Shown: piece by piece, positions 1 to 6,561 of the stretch | Numbering within the stretch: position 1 is the stretch's first letter | Layout of the letters: every line of letters starts with the position of its first letter | DNA from: JBIICS01 sp044238735 | Lineage (GTDB): Bacteria; Bacteroidota; Bacteroidia; UBA4408 | Direction of reading: 5' to 3' | Assembly: GCA_044238735.1 (NCBI GenBank) | Contig: JBIICS010000100.1 | Coordinates: 1 to 10,469 of the forward strand | Length of the DNA stretch: 10,469 bases | Translations under genes and position numbers: made by a program | Notes under the pieces: generated by a model | Seen by the model: only the letters and a program-made list of their open reading frames with translations | Told to the model about the DNA's origin: nothing | The model's database searches: none

Positions 1-199
1 TTGAGGATTGCATGGCGTTTGTAACGCTACAATAAATGTTTTTATTCTTATATTATGAGCGATGATAGAGGCAAAAGAACTTATCAAATTGAACATTCGA
101 AAATGGAAATATTAGTGTTGAATTTTGAAGGAGATTGATGATTTTATTATGCGTTTTAAACGCATTTTTAACTCATCCTCGTTACAAACGAGGACGATT
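1..199. repeat. Direct repeat copy 1 (REP/BIME-like, palindrome-rich)
   Basis: This 199-bp unit recurs at 263-461 with a single difference (T at 112, C at 374). It may extend left of the window, because base 1 is already inside it. It holds three small palindromes: 15-27 (5-bp arms), 149-165 (ATGCGTTT-T-AAACGCAT, 8-bp arms) and 176-194 (TCCTCGTT-ACA-AACGAGGA, 8-bp arms). Clusters of short imperfect palindromes next to each other resemble the REP/BIME elements mobilised by Y1-type RAYT transposases, but no transposase gene is visible here, so that link is inference. It also contains a 27-codon ORF at 55-138. Confidence 0.9.
55..138 (+). other. Short ORF in repeat copy 1 (27 aa, possible toxin-tail relic)
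   Basis: ATG at 55 to TGA at 136-138 gives a 27-residue peptide beginning MSDDRGK and ending EILVLNFEGD. The open frame extends back to position 25 after a TAA at 22-24. The pattern (aromatic-Ser, acidic pair, basic stretch, YQI, then a hydrophobic strand near the end) loosely resembles the C-terminal part of YoeB/RelE-fold toxins, but the terminal His-Tyr of YoeB is absent. No ribosome-binding site is evident and I would not call it a gene on present evidence. It may be a gene remnant carried inside the repeat. Confidence 0.25.
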
Positions 200-243
200 A
201 AAAGGCTTGCTTTGGATTAAATCAGCTCACTCGTCCTCGTTTG
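185..243. repeat. 13-bp perfect inverted repeat between the direct repeats
   Basis: CAAACGAGGACGA at 185-197 is the exact reverse complement of TCGTCCTCGTTTG at 231-243, enclosing 33 bp. The left arm overlaps the right half of the palindrome at 176-194, so the two foldings are mutually exclusive. The right arm also starts a second pairing, CCTCGTT (235-241) with AACGAGG (256-262). The same core therefore appears four times in alternating orientation within 90 bp, which is the arrangement expected of a composite REP-type element. Confidence 0.8.
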
Positions 244-262
244 AGCAATAGCGGTAACGAGG

Positions 263-461
263 TTGAGGATTGCATGGCGTTTGTAACGCTACAATAAATG
301 TTTTTATTCTTATATTATGAGCGATGATAGAGGCAAAAGAACTTATCAAATTGAACATTCGAAAATGGAAATACTAGTGTTGAATTTTGAAGGAGATTGA
401 TGATTTTATTATGCGTTTTAAACGCATTTTTAACTCATCCTCGTTACAAACGAGGACGATT
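263..461. repeat. Direct repeat copy 2 (REP/BIME-like, palindrome-rich)
   Basis: Second copy of the 199-bp unit, offset by exactly 262 bp from the first and identical except for C at 374. The three palindromes recur at 277-289, 411-427 and 438-456. The copy ends at 461 and is followed by unrelated sequence leading into the tRNA terminator. The 63-bp segment that separates the two copies (200-262) does not recur after this one, so the array ends or is truncated here. The near-identity of the copies indicates a recent duplication or ongoing homogenisation. Confidence 0.9.
317..400 (+). other. Short ORF in repeat copy 2 (27 aa, same peptide)
   Basis: Encodes the same 27-residue peptide as the ORF in repeat copy 1. 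The only base that differs between the copies changes a TTA leucine codon to CTA, so the peptide is unchanged. One synonymous change is far too little to show selection. The frame is intact in both copies, which is also what a very recent duplication would give. Confidence 0.25.
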
Positions 462-478
462 TTGGGGGTATAAAAAGT

Positions 479-506
479 AAAAAGCCCGACCAAAGTCGGG
501 CTTTTT
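479..506 (-). terminator. Rho-independent terminator downstream of tRNA-Arg
   Basis: Perfect hairpin with arms GCCCGAC (484-490) and GTCGGGC (495-501) and a CAAA loop, flanked by AAAAA on the left and TTTTT on the right. Because of this symmetry it can act in both directions. It lies 11 bp beyond the 3' end of the minus-strand tRNA gene and is best read as that gene's terminator. It also shields the tRNA from any rightward transcription coming out of the repeat region. Confidence 0.88.
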
Positions 507-517
507 AAATTTTGCAG

Positions 518-591
518 TGGACCCGAAGGGAGTCGAACCCCTAACCTTCTGATCCGTAGTCAGATGCTCTATCCAGTTAAGCTACGGGTCC
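518..591 (-). tRNA. tRNA-Arg (anticodon ACG)
   Basis: The reverse complement folds as a complete 74-nt tRNA. The acceptor stem GGACCCG pairs with CGGGTCC, followed by discriminator A. The D arm contains AGCTTAACTGGATAGAGC, the anticodon stem is TCTGA/TCAGA around loop CTACGGA, and the T arm is AGGGG-TTCGACT-CCCTT. The anticodon ACG lies at 555-557 and would read CGN arginine codons after A34-to-inosine editing. The 3' CCA is not encoded as an extra triplet (the gene is followed by CTG), so it would be added after transcription. The gene has its own promoter and terminator and is transcribed away from the receptor operon. Confidence 0.96.
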
Positions 592-602
592 TTAAGCGGA
601 AG

Positions 603-633
603 CAAATTTAATATTATTATTAACTTTATCAAA
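603..633 (-). promoter_or_regulatory. Bacteroidota-type promoter for tRNA-Arg
   Basis: On the minus strand, TTTG (633-630) is followed by exactly 19 bases and then TAAATTTG (610-603). This matches the Bacteroidota housekeeping consensus TTTG-N19-TAnnTTTG in both boxes and in spacing. Initiation about 6-7 bases downstream would fall a few bases before the tRNA 5' end at 591. The -33 box is only 4 bp from the non-ATG start region of the divergent receptor gene. Confidence 0.75.
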
Positions 634-637
634 ATAA

Positions 638-3040
638 TTGTTTAACATTTTGAAAAGACTCCTGGTCTTATGGTTTCTCCTTATTGCCCGGGCATCCCTT
701 GCCCAGCAGTTTGTGGTTTCTGGTACCATAACGGATAAAGAATCTGGTGAGCAATTAATCGGTGTAAGCATTTATGAGCCTCATTTTAAAACAGGCACAG
801 CTTGTAATAATTATGGTTTTTATAGTGTAAAATTACCTGCCGACTCAGTTTTGCTCCAATTCTCTTACCTGGGTTATAAAACACAATTTCATCGTTTAAA
901 ACTAAATGCTAATGCAAAACTGGACATTCAGCTGGAAATTTATAATGAACTAAATGAGGTTGTGGTTTCGGCCGAAAAGCAAAATAGAATCGAGAACCGC
1001 ACGCAAATGAGTGCGATAGAAATCCCAATTAAGCAAATTAAAAATGTACCGGCCTTATTTGGTGAAGTTGATGTATTAAAGGTGCTACAGCTTCTTCCAG
1101 GTGTTAAATCAGGAGGCGAAGGATCGTCGGGTTTGTATGTAAGAGGGGGTGGTCCCGATCAAAATCTAATTTTACTGGATGGTGTGCCAGTTTATAATGC
1201 TTCGCATCTCTTTGGTTTCTTTTCGGTGTTTAATGCGGATGCTATCAAAAATGTTTCGTTAGTTAAAGGTGGCTTTCCAGCGCGATACGGAGGCAGACTT
1301 TCGAGTGTAATTGATCTAAGTATGAAAGAAGGGAATATGAGTTCGTTTCATGGCGAGGGAAGCCTCGGTATTATTTCATCAAAAATAGCCCTAGAGGGAC
1401 CTATAATTAAGAATAGGACTTCTTTCTTAATTACCGGAAGAAGAACATATCTGGATATTTTAACAAGGCCCATTATAAAAACACTTAGTGAAGGCGAACT
1501 TGTTTTTGGATATTATTTTTATGATTTAAACGGAAAGGTAAATCACAAGATTAATGATAAGAACCATTTATATTTGAGTTTATATAATGGTAATGATAAG
1601 TTTTATTTTGATTCCCAATTTAAATCTAGTTATGATGCTGTTGATCCTAATGGGCAAAACGTTAGATACAATCAAACTAGTATTGCAAAAGGAGGCTTGG
1701 GTTGGGGAAATAGTATAGCAGCTCTAAGATGGAATTATCTGATAAGCGAAAAAATGTTTATAAATACTAATATTAATTATACTCAGTATCGTTTTAATGT
1801 TACCTCTGCTTATGAAAATAAATTAGAGTATGACGGAAAATCCGAAGAGAACAATTTAAGCCTTCAGTATAAAAGTGGTATTAACGACTGGACTATTAAA
1901 TCCGATATTGATTTTTTTCCTAATAATCTTCATCAGTTAAAGTTGGGTGTGCGAACTACTTTTCATTCGTTTAAAACGGGTGCTCTTCAATTTAAAACCA
2001 AACTGCAGGGCTTAACTTTAGATAGTGTTTCGGGTGCTAAGCCAATACCTGCTCAGGAATCTTCCGCTTTTCTGGAACACGAGTGGACAGTAAGCGAAAA
2101 ATTAAAGGTTAATAACGGATTGCATTTTTCTCATTTCTATGTTCAGAATCAGCATTATGTTTCACTTCAACCTCGCTTATCTGCCCGCTATTTACTGCCA
2201 AAAAATTATGCGTTAAAAGCATCCTACGCTCAAATGGTTCAGTTTATTCATTTGCTTACCAATTCTAATGTGGGCTTGCCAACCGATTTATGGGTTCCGG
2301 CTACAGCACTTGTTAAACCTCAACAATCTAATCAGATTGCTGCCGCTTTGGTTAAGTCTCTTTACGAGGGTGTTTACGAAATAAGTATCGAAACGTATTA
2401 CAAAACAATGCGAAACATTATCGAATATTTTGATGGTGCAAATTTCTTAAATACTTCAACCGACTGGCAAAAGAAAGTAGAGTCGGGGAGAGGAAAAAGT
2501 TATGGTGCAGAATTTCTATTTCAACGAAAAGAGGGTGCTTATTCAGGTTGGGTGGGTTATACACTATCCTGGACCGATCGAACTTTTCCAACTATTAATT
2601 TCGGAAAAACATTCCCTTATAAATACGATAAGCGTCATGATGTTTCTTTTGTTCTATCCTATAAAATAAATTCGAAACTCGATGTTTCAGGCACCTGGGT
2701 GTATTCGAGCGGAACAGCAATAACACTGGCTGTTGCCCAATATAATGCTTTTGGCGAATACCACGATATAACTCAAAACGGAGGGTTTAATCAGCCTATA
2801 GATTTTTACGGGGGAAGAAATAATTTTAGAATGCCATCTTATCACAGAGCCGATATCGGTTTAAATTATCGTATTGTAAAAAAATGGGGAGAGTCTGTAT
2901 GGAATGTTAGTATCTATAATTTATATAACCGATGGAATCCATATTTTATCTTTTATGCCAATGAAAATGGGCGAGATGTTGCCAAACAAGTTTCTTTATT
3001 TCCAATAATACCTTCTGTTAGCTATGGCTTCAAATTTTAA
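638..3040 (+). CDS. TonB-dependent outer-membrane receptor with carboxypeptidase-regulatory-like domain
   Basis: Predicted 800-residue outer-membrane beta-barrel that takes up a ligand using energy from TonB-ExbBD. The signal peptide spans residues 1-22 (cleavage near SLA|QQ). A carboxypeptidase-regulatory-like domain covers about 25-103, a possible TonB box EVVVSA lies at 107-112, and the plug covers about 136-235 with the typical LYVRGGGPDQN and LLDGVPVYN segments. The barrel runs to an aromatic C-terminus (YGFKF). No ATG is available near the start: a stop at 635-637 is followed directly by TTG (638), and a second in-frame TTG at 650 would give a more typical MKRLLVLW signal peptide. I keep 638 but 650 is at least as likely. 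The partner is a DUF4249 lipoprotein rather than a SusD, so glycan uptake is not implied. The ligand is unknown. Confidence 0.93.
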   Translation: MFNILKRLLVLWFLLIARASLAQQFVVSGTITDKESGEQLIGVSIYEPHFKTGTACNNYGFYSVKLPADSVLLQFSYLGYKTQFHRLKLNANAKLDIQLEIYNELNEVVVSAEKQNRIENRTQMSAIEIPIKQIKNVPALFGEVDVLKVLQLLPGVKSGGEGSSGLYVRGGGPDQNLILLDGVPVYNASHLFGFFSVFNADAIKNVSLVKGGFPARYGGRLSSVIDLSMKEGNMSSFHGEGSLGIISSKIALEGPIIKNRTSFLITGRRTYLDILTRPIIKTLSEGELVFGYYFYDLNGKVNHKINDKNHLYLSLYNGNDKFYFDSQFKSSYDAVDPNGQNVRYNQTSIAKGGLGWGNSIAALRWNYLISEKMFINTNINYTQYRFNVTSAYENKLEYDGKSEENNLSLQYKSGINDWTIKSDIDFFPNNLHQLKLGVRTTFHSFKTGALQFKTKLQGLTLDSVSGAKPIPAQESSAFLEHEWTVSEKLKVNNGLHFSHFYVQNQHYVSLQPRLSARYLLPKNYALKASYAQMVQFIHLLTNSNVGLPTDLWVPATALVKPQQSNQIAAALVKSLYEGVYEISIETYYKTMRNIIEYFDGANFLNTSTDWQKKVESGRGKSYGAEFLFQRKEGAYSGWVGYTLSWTDRTFPTINFGKTFPYKYDKRHDVSFVLSYKINSKLDVSGTWVYSSGTAITLAVAQYNAFGEYHDITQNGGFNQPIDFYGGRNNFRMPSYHRADIGLNYRIVKKWGESVWNVSIYNLYNRWNPYFIFYANENGRDVAKQVSLFPIIPSVSYGFKF

Positions 3041-3893
3041 AATATTTATAGCCCTTGTTTTAATTTCGGTTATTTCTGCTTGCAGAAAAGATATAAACCT
3101 CGATATCCCTAATCAGGAACCTAAATTGGTGTTGAATGCCTTGATCAAAAATGATTCTGTAATTTCCATAGAAATAACACAACCGGTTAAGGCACTTAGT
3201 AATCAGCCTATTCGCTTTATAAACGATGCTAATGTTACAGTAACCGATAATAAAAATTCAGTTACGCTTAGTCATCGTTTAAGGGGATGGTATAACGATA
3301 GTTCTTTTAAAGCATTGGCTGGTAACAGTTATAAAATTAGTGTAACGAAAAGTAATTTTAAGGATGCTTTTACCACTGTAAAAGTTCCCTCCATACCCTC
3401 TGTTCTCGAAAGTAATTATTCAATTATTAAGCAAAGTATTGCATTGGCAAAAGTGGTAATTAACGATTCCCCTAGCGAAACTAATTACTATCACCTATGT
3501 ATTGAACAAAAAGATACTAATGGTGTTATGTTTAAAGGATATATAAATCAACCCGAAACAAATGTAGATTTGGGTTCTGATGAGTTTTACTACAATGGTT
3601 GTTATTTTTTTAACGATAAAGTATTTAATGGGCAAGCCATTGATAAGCGTTTAGAGTTTTACTTAAATTCTGTTTACGACACATTAGGAAATATAATAGC
3701 TGATTATAAACCATACTTATTATTAAGAAATCTTAATTATGAATTTTATATCTACAATTGGTCTGTTTATAATTTTTACAGAAATCAAAATAATCCCTTT
3801 TCAGAACCTGTTCAGGTATATACCAACATTAACAACGGTCTTGGAATTATTGGTGCTTCATCCGAAACTAAAATTGAATTAATTAAAAAATGA
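3024..3893 (+). CDS. DUF4249-type lipoprotein, partner of the TonB-dependent receptor
   Basis: A 289-residue predicted lipoprotein. A hydrophobic signal peptide ends in a lipobox, ISAC, with the acylated cysteine at residue 20, followed by RKD. The next segment (DINLDIPNQEPKLVLNALI) and the Ig-like beta-rich region up to about residue 125 are characteristic of the DUF4249 family, which in Bacteroidota is commonly encoded directly after a TonB-dependent receptor. The biochemical role of the family is unknown; a ligand-handling accessory protein at the outer membrane is inferred from context. The start overlaps the receptor gene by 17 bp and the end overlaps the protease gene by 4 bp (ATGA), so the three genes are almost certainly one transcript with translational coupling. 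Confidence 0.88.
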   Translation: MASNFKIFIALVLISVISACRKDINLDIPNQEPKLVLNALIKNDSVISIEITQPVKALSNQPIRFINDANVTVTDNKNSVTLSHRLRGWYNDSSFKALAGNSYKISVTKSNFKDAFTTVKVPSIPSVLESNYSIIKQSIALAKVVINDSPSETNYYHLCIEQKDTNGVMFKGYINQPETNVDLGSDEFYYNGCYFFNDKVFNGQAIDKRLEFYLNSVYDTLGNIIADYKPYLLLRNLNYEFYIYNWSVYNFYRNQNNPFSEPVQVYTNINNGLGIIGASSETKIELIKK

Positions 3894-4675
3894 AACTAAA
3901 ATATTTCTTTCTAACCTTTATTTCTTTTTATTTGATTTCGTGTGGAGATGTAAATGTTTTTCCTGTCGAAACCGACTTAAAGATAGGAGAACTTTATGAT
4001 GAGAACATACTGGAGAACAATAGTAAAATTGTTTCGGAAGAAAAAAATAAAGATTTGTATGCAAGTATAAATAAAATGAAAGAGGATATTTTAACCTCTC
4101 CTCAAATAAAGTATAAGTCTAATTTTGTTTGGAAACTGAAAATAATGGACGATGATAGTACGGTTAATGCCTTTTGTACTCCCGGGGGATATATTTATGT
4201 TTATACCGGATTAATTAAATTTTTAGAGAGCGAAGATCAATTGGCAGGAGTACTGGGCCATGAGATTGCCCATGCCGATTTAAGACACAGTACTTCTCAA
4301 ATGACTAAATCTTTGGGAATAAAGGCTATTTTATTTTTTTTAGGAATAGATGGTGGCTTGTTTACCGATATAGCACAAAATTTGGCCGGCTTAACTTTTA
4401 GCCGCGATCATGAAACCCAGGCCGACAAGTATTCGGTTCTCTACCTCAGTTCAACACAATACGATCCTAAGGGTGTAAAATATTTCTTTGAAAAAATGCG
4501 TAAAAAAGAAGGTGAAAATGCGAGTATTCAATTTTTAAGCACTCATCCTAATCCGGAAAACAGAATGGAAATGATTGAGAAATATTGGAATGAATTAGAT
4601 TTGGATACGTCTGCCCCTAAAAAGAAAGATGATTACCGGCATATTTTAAAACTGGTAAATCAAATTAAAAAATAA
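3890..4675 (+). CDS. M48-family zinc metalloprotease, lipoprotein
   Basis: A 261-residue predicted envelope metalloprotease. The N-terminus has a short signal peptide with lipobox LISC (acylated Cys18), so it is probably membrane-anchored and periplasm-facing. The M48 hallmarks are NAFCTPGGYIYVYTGLI (from residue 93), the zinc motif HEIAH at 124-128 and the third ligand Glu175 in ETQAD. A hydrophobic stretch between them (about 141-170) is usual in the family. HP-NPENR near 219-225 matches the conserved THPxxxxR segment. All expected catalytic residues are present. Relatives such as BepA, LoiP and YcaL take part in outer-membrane protein assembly or degradation. Here the gene starts inside the stop region of the DUF4249 gene (ATGA), suggesting a job linked to the receptor pair, for example quality control or cleavage of a peptide ligand; this is inference. 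Confidence 0.93.
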   Translation: MKLKYFFLTFISFYLISCGDVNVFPVETDLKIGELYDENILENNSKIVSEEKNKDLYASINKMKEDILTSPQIKYKSNFVWKLKIMDDDSTVNAFCTPGGYIYVYTGLIKFLESEDQLAGVLGHEIAHADLRHSTSQMTKSLGIKAILFFLGIDGGLFTDIAQNLAGLTFSRDHETQADKYSVLYLSSTQYDPKGVKYFFEKMRKKEGENASIQFLSTHPNPENRMEMIEKYWNELDLDTSAPKKKDDYRHILKLVNQIKK

Positions 4676-4788
4676 CAATTCCCGTCAGGCCTTTTTTTAA
4701 AAAATTTATCTTTTCTTAAATTATCAACTTCGGTTTCGATTAACCAAAAAAAACCGCCATATAGGCGGTTTGAAGTCTTGAGGATTTA
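4676..4788. other. Non-coding convergent region after the M48 gene
   Basis: Apart from the minus-strand terminator hairpin at 4751-4771 I see no gene. A run of seven Ts follows AGGCC at 4688-4699 without a convincing preceding hairpin, so the termination point of the plus-strand operon is unclear. Confidence 0.4.
4751..4771 (-). terminator. Rho-independent terminator of the small membrane-protein gene
   Basis: Arms AAACCGCC (4751-4758) and GGCGGTTT (4764-4771) pair perfectly around an ATATA loop. Read on the minus strand the hairpin is followed by an unbroken run of eight Ts (opposite 4753-4746), a textbook intrinsic terminator. It lies 17 bp past the stop codon of the minus-strand ORF at 4789-4956 and supports that ORF being a real gene. 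On the plus strand only TTT follows, so it would be a poor terminator for the protease operon. Confidence 0.8.
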
Positions 4789-4956
4789 TCATCCCAACAC
4801 CATTGTGTTTTTCTTTTTATAGAAGAACGGTAAAATGTTCCTTCTGCGTTTTTTTGCGCCTTTTGCTTTTATTTTTCCGGTACTCACCATGCGATAAATA
4901 GTATACAACATGGCCAACAAGAACAATACTGTAACGGCAATAAGTGAATTTAACAT
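4789..4956 (-). CDS. Small single-span membrane protein, 55 aa, function unknown
   Basis: ATG at 4956-4954 to TGA at 4791-4789 encodes 55 residues. The N-terminal part (about residues 4-21, SLIAVTVLFLLAMLYTIY) is a clear transmembrane segment. The rest is strongly basic (KIKAKGAKKRRRN, later FYKKKN), so the positive-inside rule puts the C-terminus in the cytoplasm. Support for a real gene comes from the coherent membrane topology and the terminator immediately downstream. An exact TAnnTTTG -7-type box (TATATTTG, 4987-4980 on the minus strand) lies 23 bp before the start, though I find no -33 box at the right distance. The gene sits alone between the protease and thiolase genes, convergent to the first and divergent from the second. 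I do not recognise the family. Confidence 0.65.
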   Translation of the reverse strand: MLNSLIAVTVLFLLAMLYTIYRMVSTGKIKAKGAKKRRRNILPFFYKKKNTMVLG

Positions 4957-5128
4957 GGTAATGAATATTAAGGTTTAATCAAATATACAAAAAATTAATT
5001 TTATAATAATAAAAATTTAACAATAAATTAACATTATGTTTTTTATAAGTTAAGGCGGATTATTGTTAGAAAAGCCCCGCTTTAACATATAATAAATTGT
5101 AATTTAGTGATTTATTTATTAAAAACAT
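4957..5128. other. AT-rich divergent intergenic region
   Basis: About 170 bp of very AT-rich sequence between the minus-strand small gene and the plus-strand thiolase. It should carry both promoters. The only clean box is TATATTTG on the minus strand (4987-4980). On the plus side TAATTTAG at 5100-5107 is one mismatch from TAnnTTTG but has no matching upstream TTTG. No ORF or RNA gene is evident. Confidence 0.4.
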
Positions 5129-6334
5129 ATGAAATCTGCTTTTATTGTAAACGGTGTTAGAACCGCAATAGGAAATATTAACGGAACACTTTCGGGGGTT
5201 AGAACTGATGATTTAGGTGCAGTGGTTTTAAAGGCTCTGTTAGATAAAAACCCGCATTTGGATCTTCATCAAATTGGCGATGTAATTATGGGCTGCGCTA
5301 ATCAGGCTGGAGAGGATAACCGAAATATAGCCCGAATGTCTTTGTTGCTGGCTGGTTTGCCTTATCAAATTCCGGGTGAAACTTTAAACAGATTGTGTGC
5401 AAGCGGAATGTCGGCCACAATTGCCGCTGCTAGAGCCATTATGGTAGGTGATTCCAACTTGGCCATTTCGGGTGGGGTTGAAAATATGACTCGCGGTCCT
5501 TATGTAATCTCTAAAGCTTCAACTCCATTTGGCAGGGATGCGCAAATGTTCGATTCTACTTTTGGGTGGCGTTTTGTTAATCCTTTGATGAAAGAAAAAT
5601 ACGGTGTAGAGGGTATGGGTGAAACAGCCGAGAATTTAGCAGTGCGCGATTCAATATCCAGGGAAGATCAGGATAAATTTGCTTTAAATAGTCAGTTAAA
5701 AGCTTATAAAGCCCAGTTGGCTGGTAGATTTGAAAAAGAAATTACACCTGTTGTTATCCCCCAGCGTAAGGGTGATCCTCTAACTTTTAATAAAGATGAA
5801 TTTGTAAAAGGCAACTCTTCAATCGAATCTCTTTCTAAATTAAAACCTGCTTTTAAGAAAGAAGGAACTGTAACTGCAGGAAACGCTTCTGGTTTAAATG
5901 ATGGTGCCGCTGCTTTATTGCTCTCATCAGAAGAGGGTATCAAACAAAATAATCTAAAACCTTTAGCGCGTATTGTATCTTCAGCTGTTGTGGGTGTAGA
6001 GCCCCGAATTATGGGGATTGGTCCGGTTGAGGCCGCTAATTTGGCTTTAAAAAAAGCAAATTTAACTTGGAAAGATATCGAAGTAATTGAACTAAATGAA
6101 GCATTTGCAGCTCAAGCTTTAGCCTGTATTCGTTCGTGGGGATTGGCAGATAACGACCCCCGTATTAATCCCAATGGTGGAGCTATTGCACTTGGCCATC
6201 CTTTGGGTATGAGTGGAGCCCGCCTATTATTATCTGCAGCCCTAGAACTGCAATTAACCGCTAAACGTTATGCTTTGGCTACCATGTGTATTGGGGTCGG
6301 ACAAGGATATGCGGTAGTGATTGAAAGAGCCTGA
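5129..6334 (+). CDS. Acetyl-CoA acyltransferase / 3-oxoadipyl-CoA-type thiolase
   Basis: A 401-residue degradative thiolase catalysing CoA-dependent cleavage of a 3-oxoacyl-CoA to acetyl-CoA and a shortened acyl-CoA. The nucleophilic Cys90 lies in NRLCASGMSA, NEAFA at 323-327 and His357 in GGAIALGHPLGMSGAR are present, and the second active-site Cys387 is in CIGVGQG. Length and the segments GCANQAGEDNRN (55-66) and FGWRFVNPLM (145-154) are typical of the PcaF/PaaJ subgroup, which acts on 3-oxoadipyl-CoA in aromatic degradation. No other pca, paa or beta-oxidation gene is nearby, so the substrate cannot be settled and a general fatty-acid role remains possible. The gene stands alone, with about 170 bp upstream and 227 bp downstream, and cytosolic location is expected. 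Confidence 0.93.
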   Translation: MKSAFIVNGVRTAIGNINGTLSGVRTDDLGAVVLKALLDKNPHLDLHQIGDVIMGCANQAGEDNRNIARMSLLLAGLPYQIPGETLNRLCASGMSATIAAARAIMVGDSNLAISGGVENMTRGPYVISKASTPFGRDAQMFDSTFGWRFVNPLMKEKYGVEGMGETAENLAVRDSISREDQDKFALNSQLKAYKAQLAGRFEKEITPVVIPQRKGDPLTFNKDEFVKGNSSIESLSKLKPAFKKEGTVTAGNASGLNDGAAALLLSSEEGIKQNNLKPLARIVSSAVVGVEPRIMGIGPVEAANLALKKANLTWKDIEVIELNEAFAAQALACIRSWGLADNDPRINPNGGAIALGHPLGMSGARLLLSAALELQLTAKRYALATMCIGVGQGYAVVIERA

Positions 6335-6561
6335 TAATAGTAAAATTTGTTGCCATCATCTAATAATTAGGGCATATTTAGAGAGAATTTGTATTTAGGG
6401 TTTTTATAAAAAATGGCTGGAGGTTGTATTTTTGAGGGTTAAATATTCTTTATAATGTAGTCTTTTTGAGATTAAAACCCATAAACTAATAAACAATATA
6501 AGTTTAATAATTTCTTTAAAAAGAAAATTATAGTCGGTTTGTCCTTTTGTAATTTAAAATC
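6335..6561. other. Intergenic region between thiolase and divIC-like gene
   Basis: AT-rich, with no ORF longer than about ten codons on either strand. TATTTTTG at 6427-6434 matches the TAnnTTTG box but lacks a TTTG 19 bp upstream, so it is only a weak promoter candidate for the division-protein gene. CTAATAATTAG at 6360-6370 is a minor palindrome. No convincing terminator for the thiolase is visible. Confidence 0.35.

Noticed and set aside
1..470. CRISPR array
   Set aside because: The repeat unit is 199 bp with one 63-bp intervening segment, far from the 25-40 bp repeat and spacer sizes of CRISPR arrays.
1..591. Integrated element at the tRNA-Arg gene
   Set aside because: No integrase gene is visible and I found no direct repeat of the tRNA 3' end in the left flank within the window.
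638..3893. SusC/SusD glycan-uptake pair
   Set aside because: The receptor is about 800 residues, shorter than typical SusC, and its partner is a DUF4249-type lipoprotein without SusD features; no glycoside hydrolases are nearby.
5704..5943. Open frame of 79 codons on the minus strand inside the thiolase gene
   Set aside because: Lies wholly antisense within a well-conserved thiolase; the translation shows no domain, signal or coherent composition.
6427..6434. Promoter for the divIC-like gene at TATTTTTG
   Set aside because: Matches TAnnTTTG but has no TTTG at the required spacing upstream; such an AT-rich octamer is expected by chance here.
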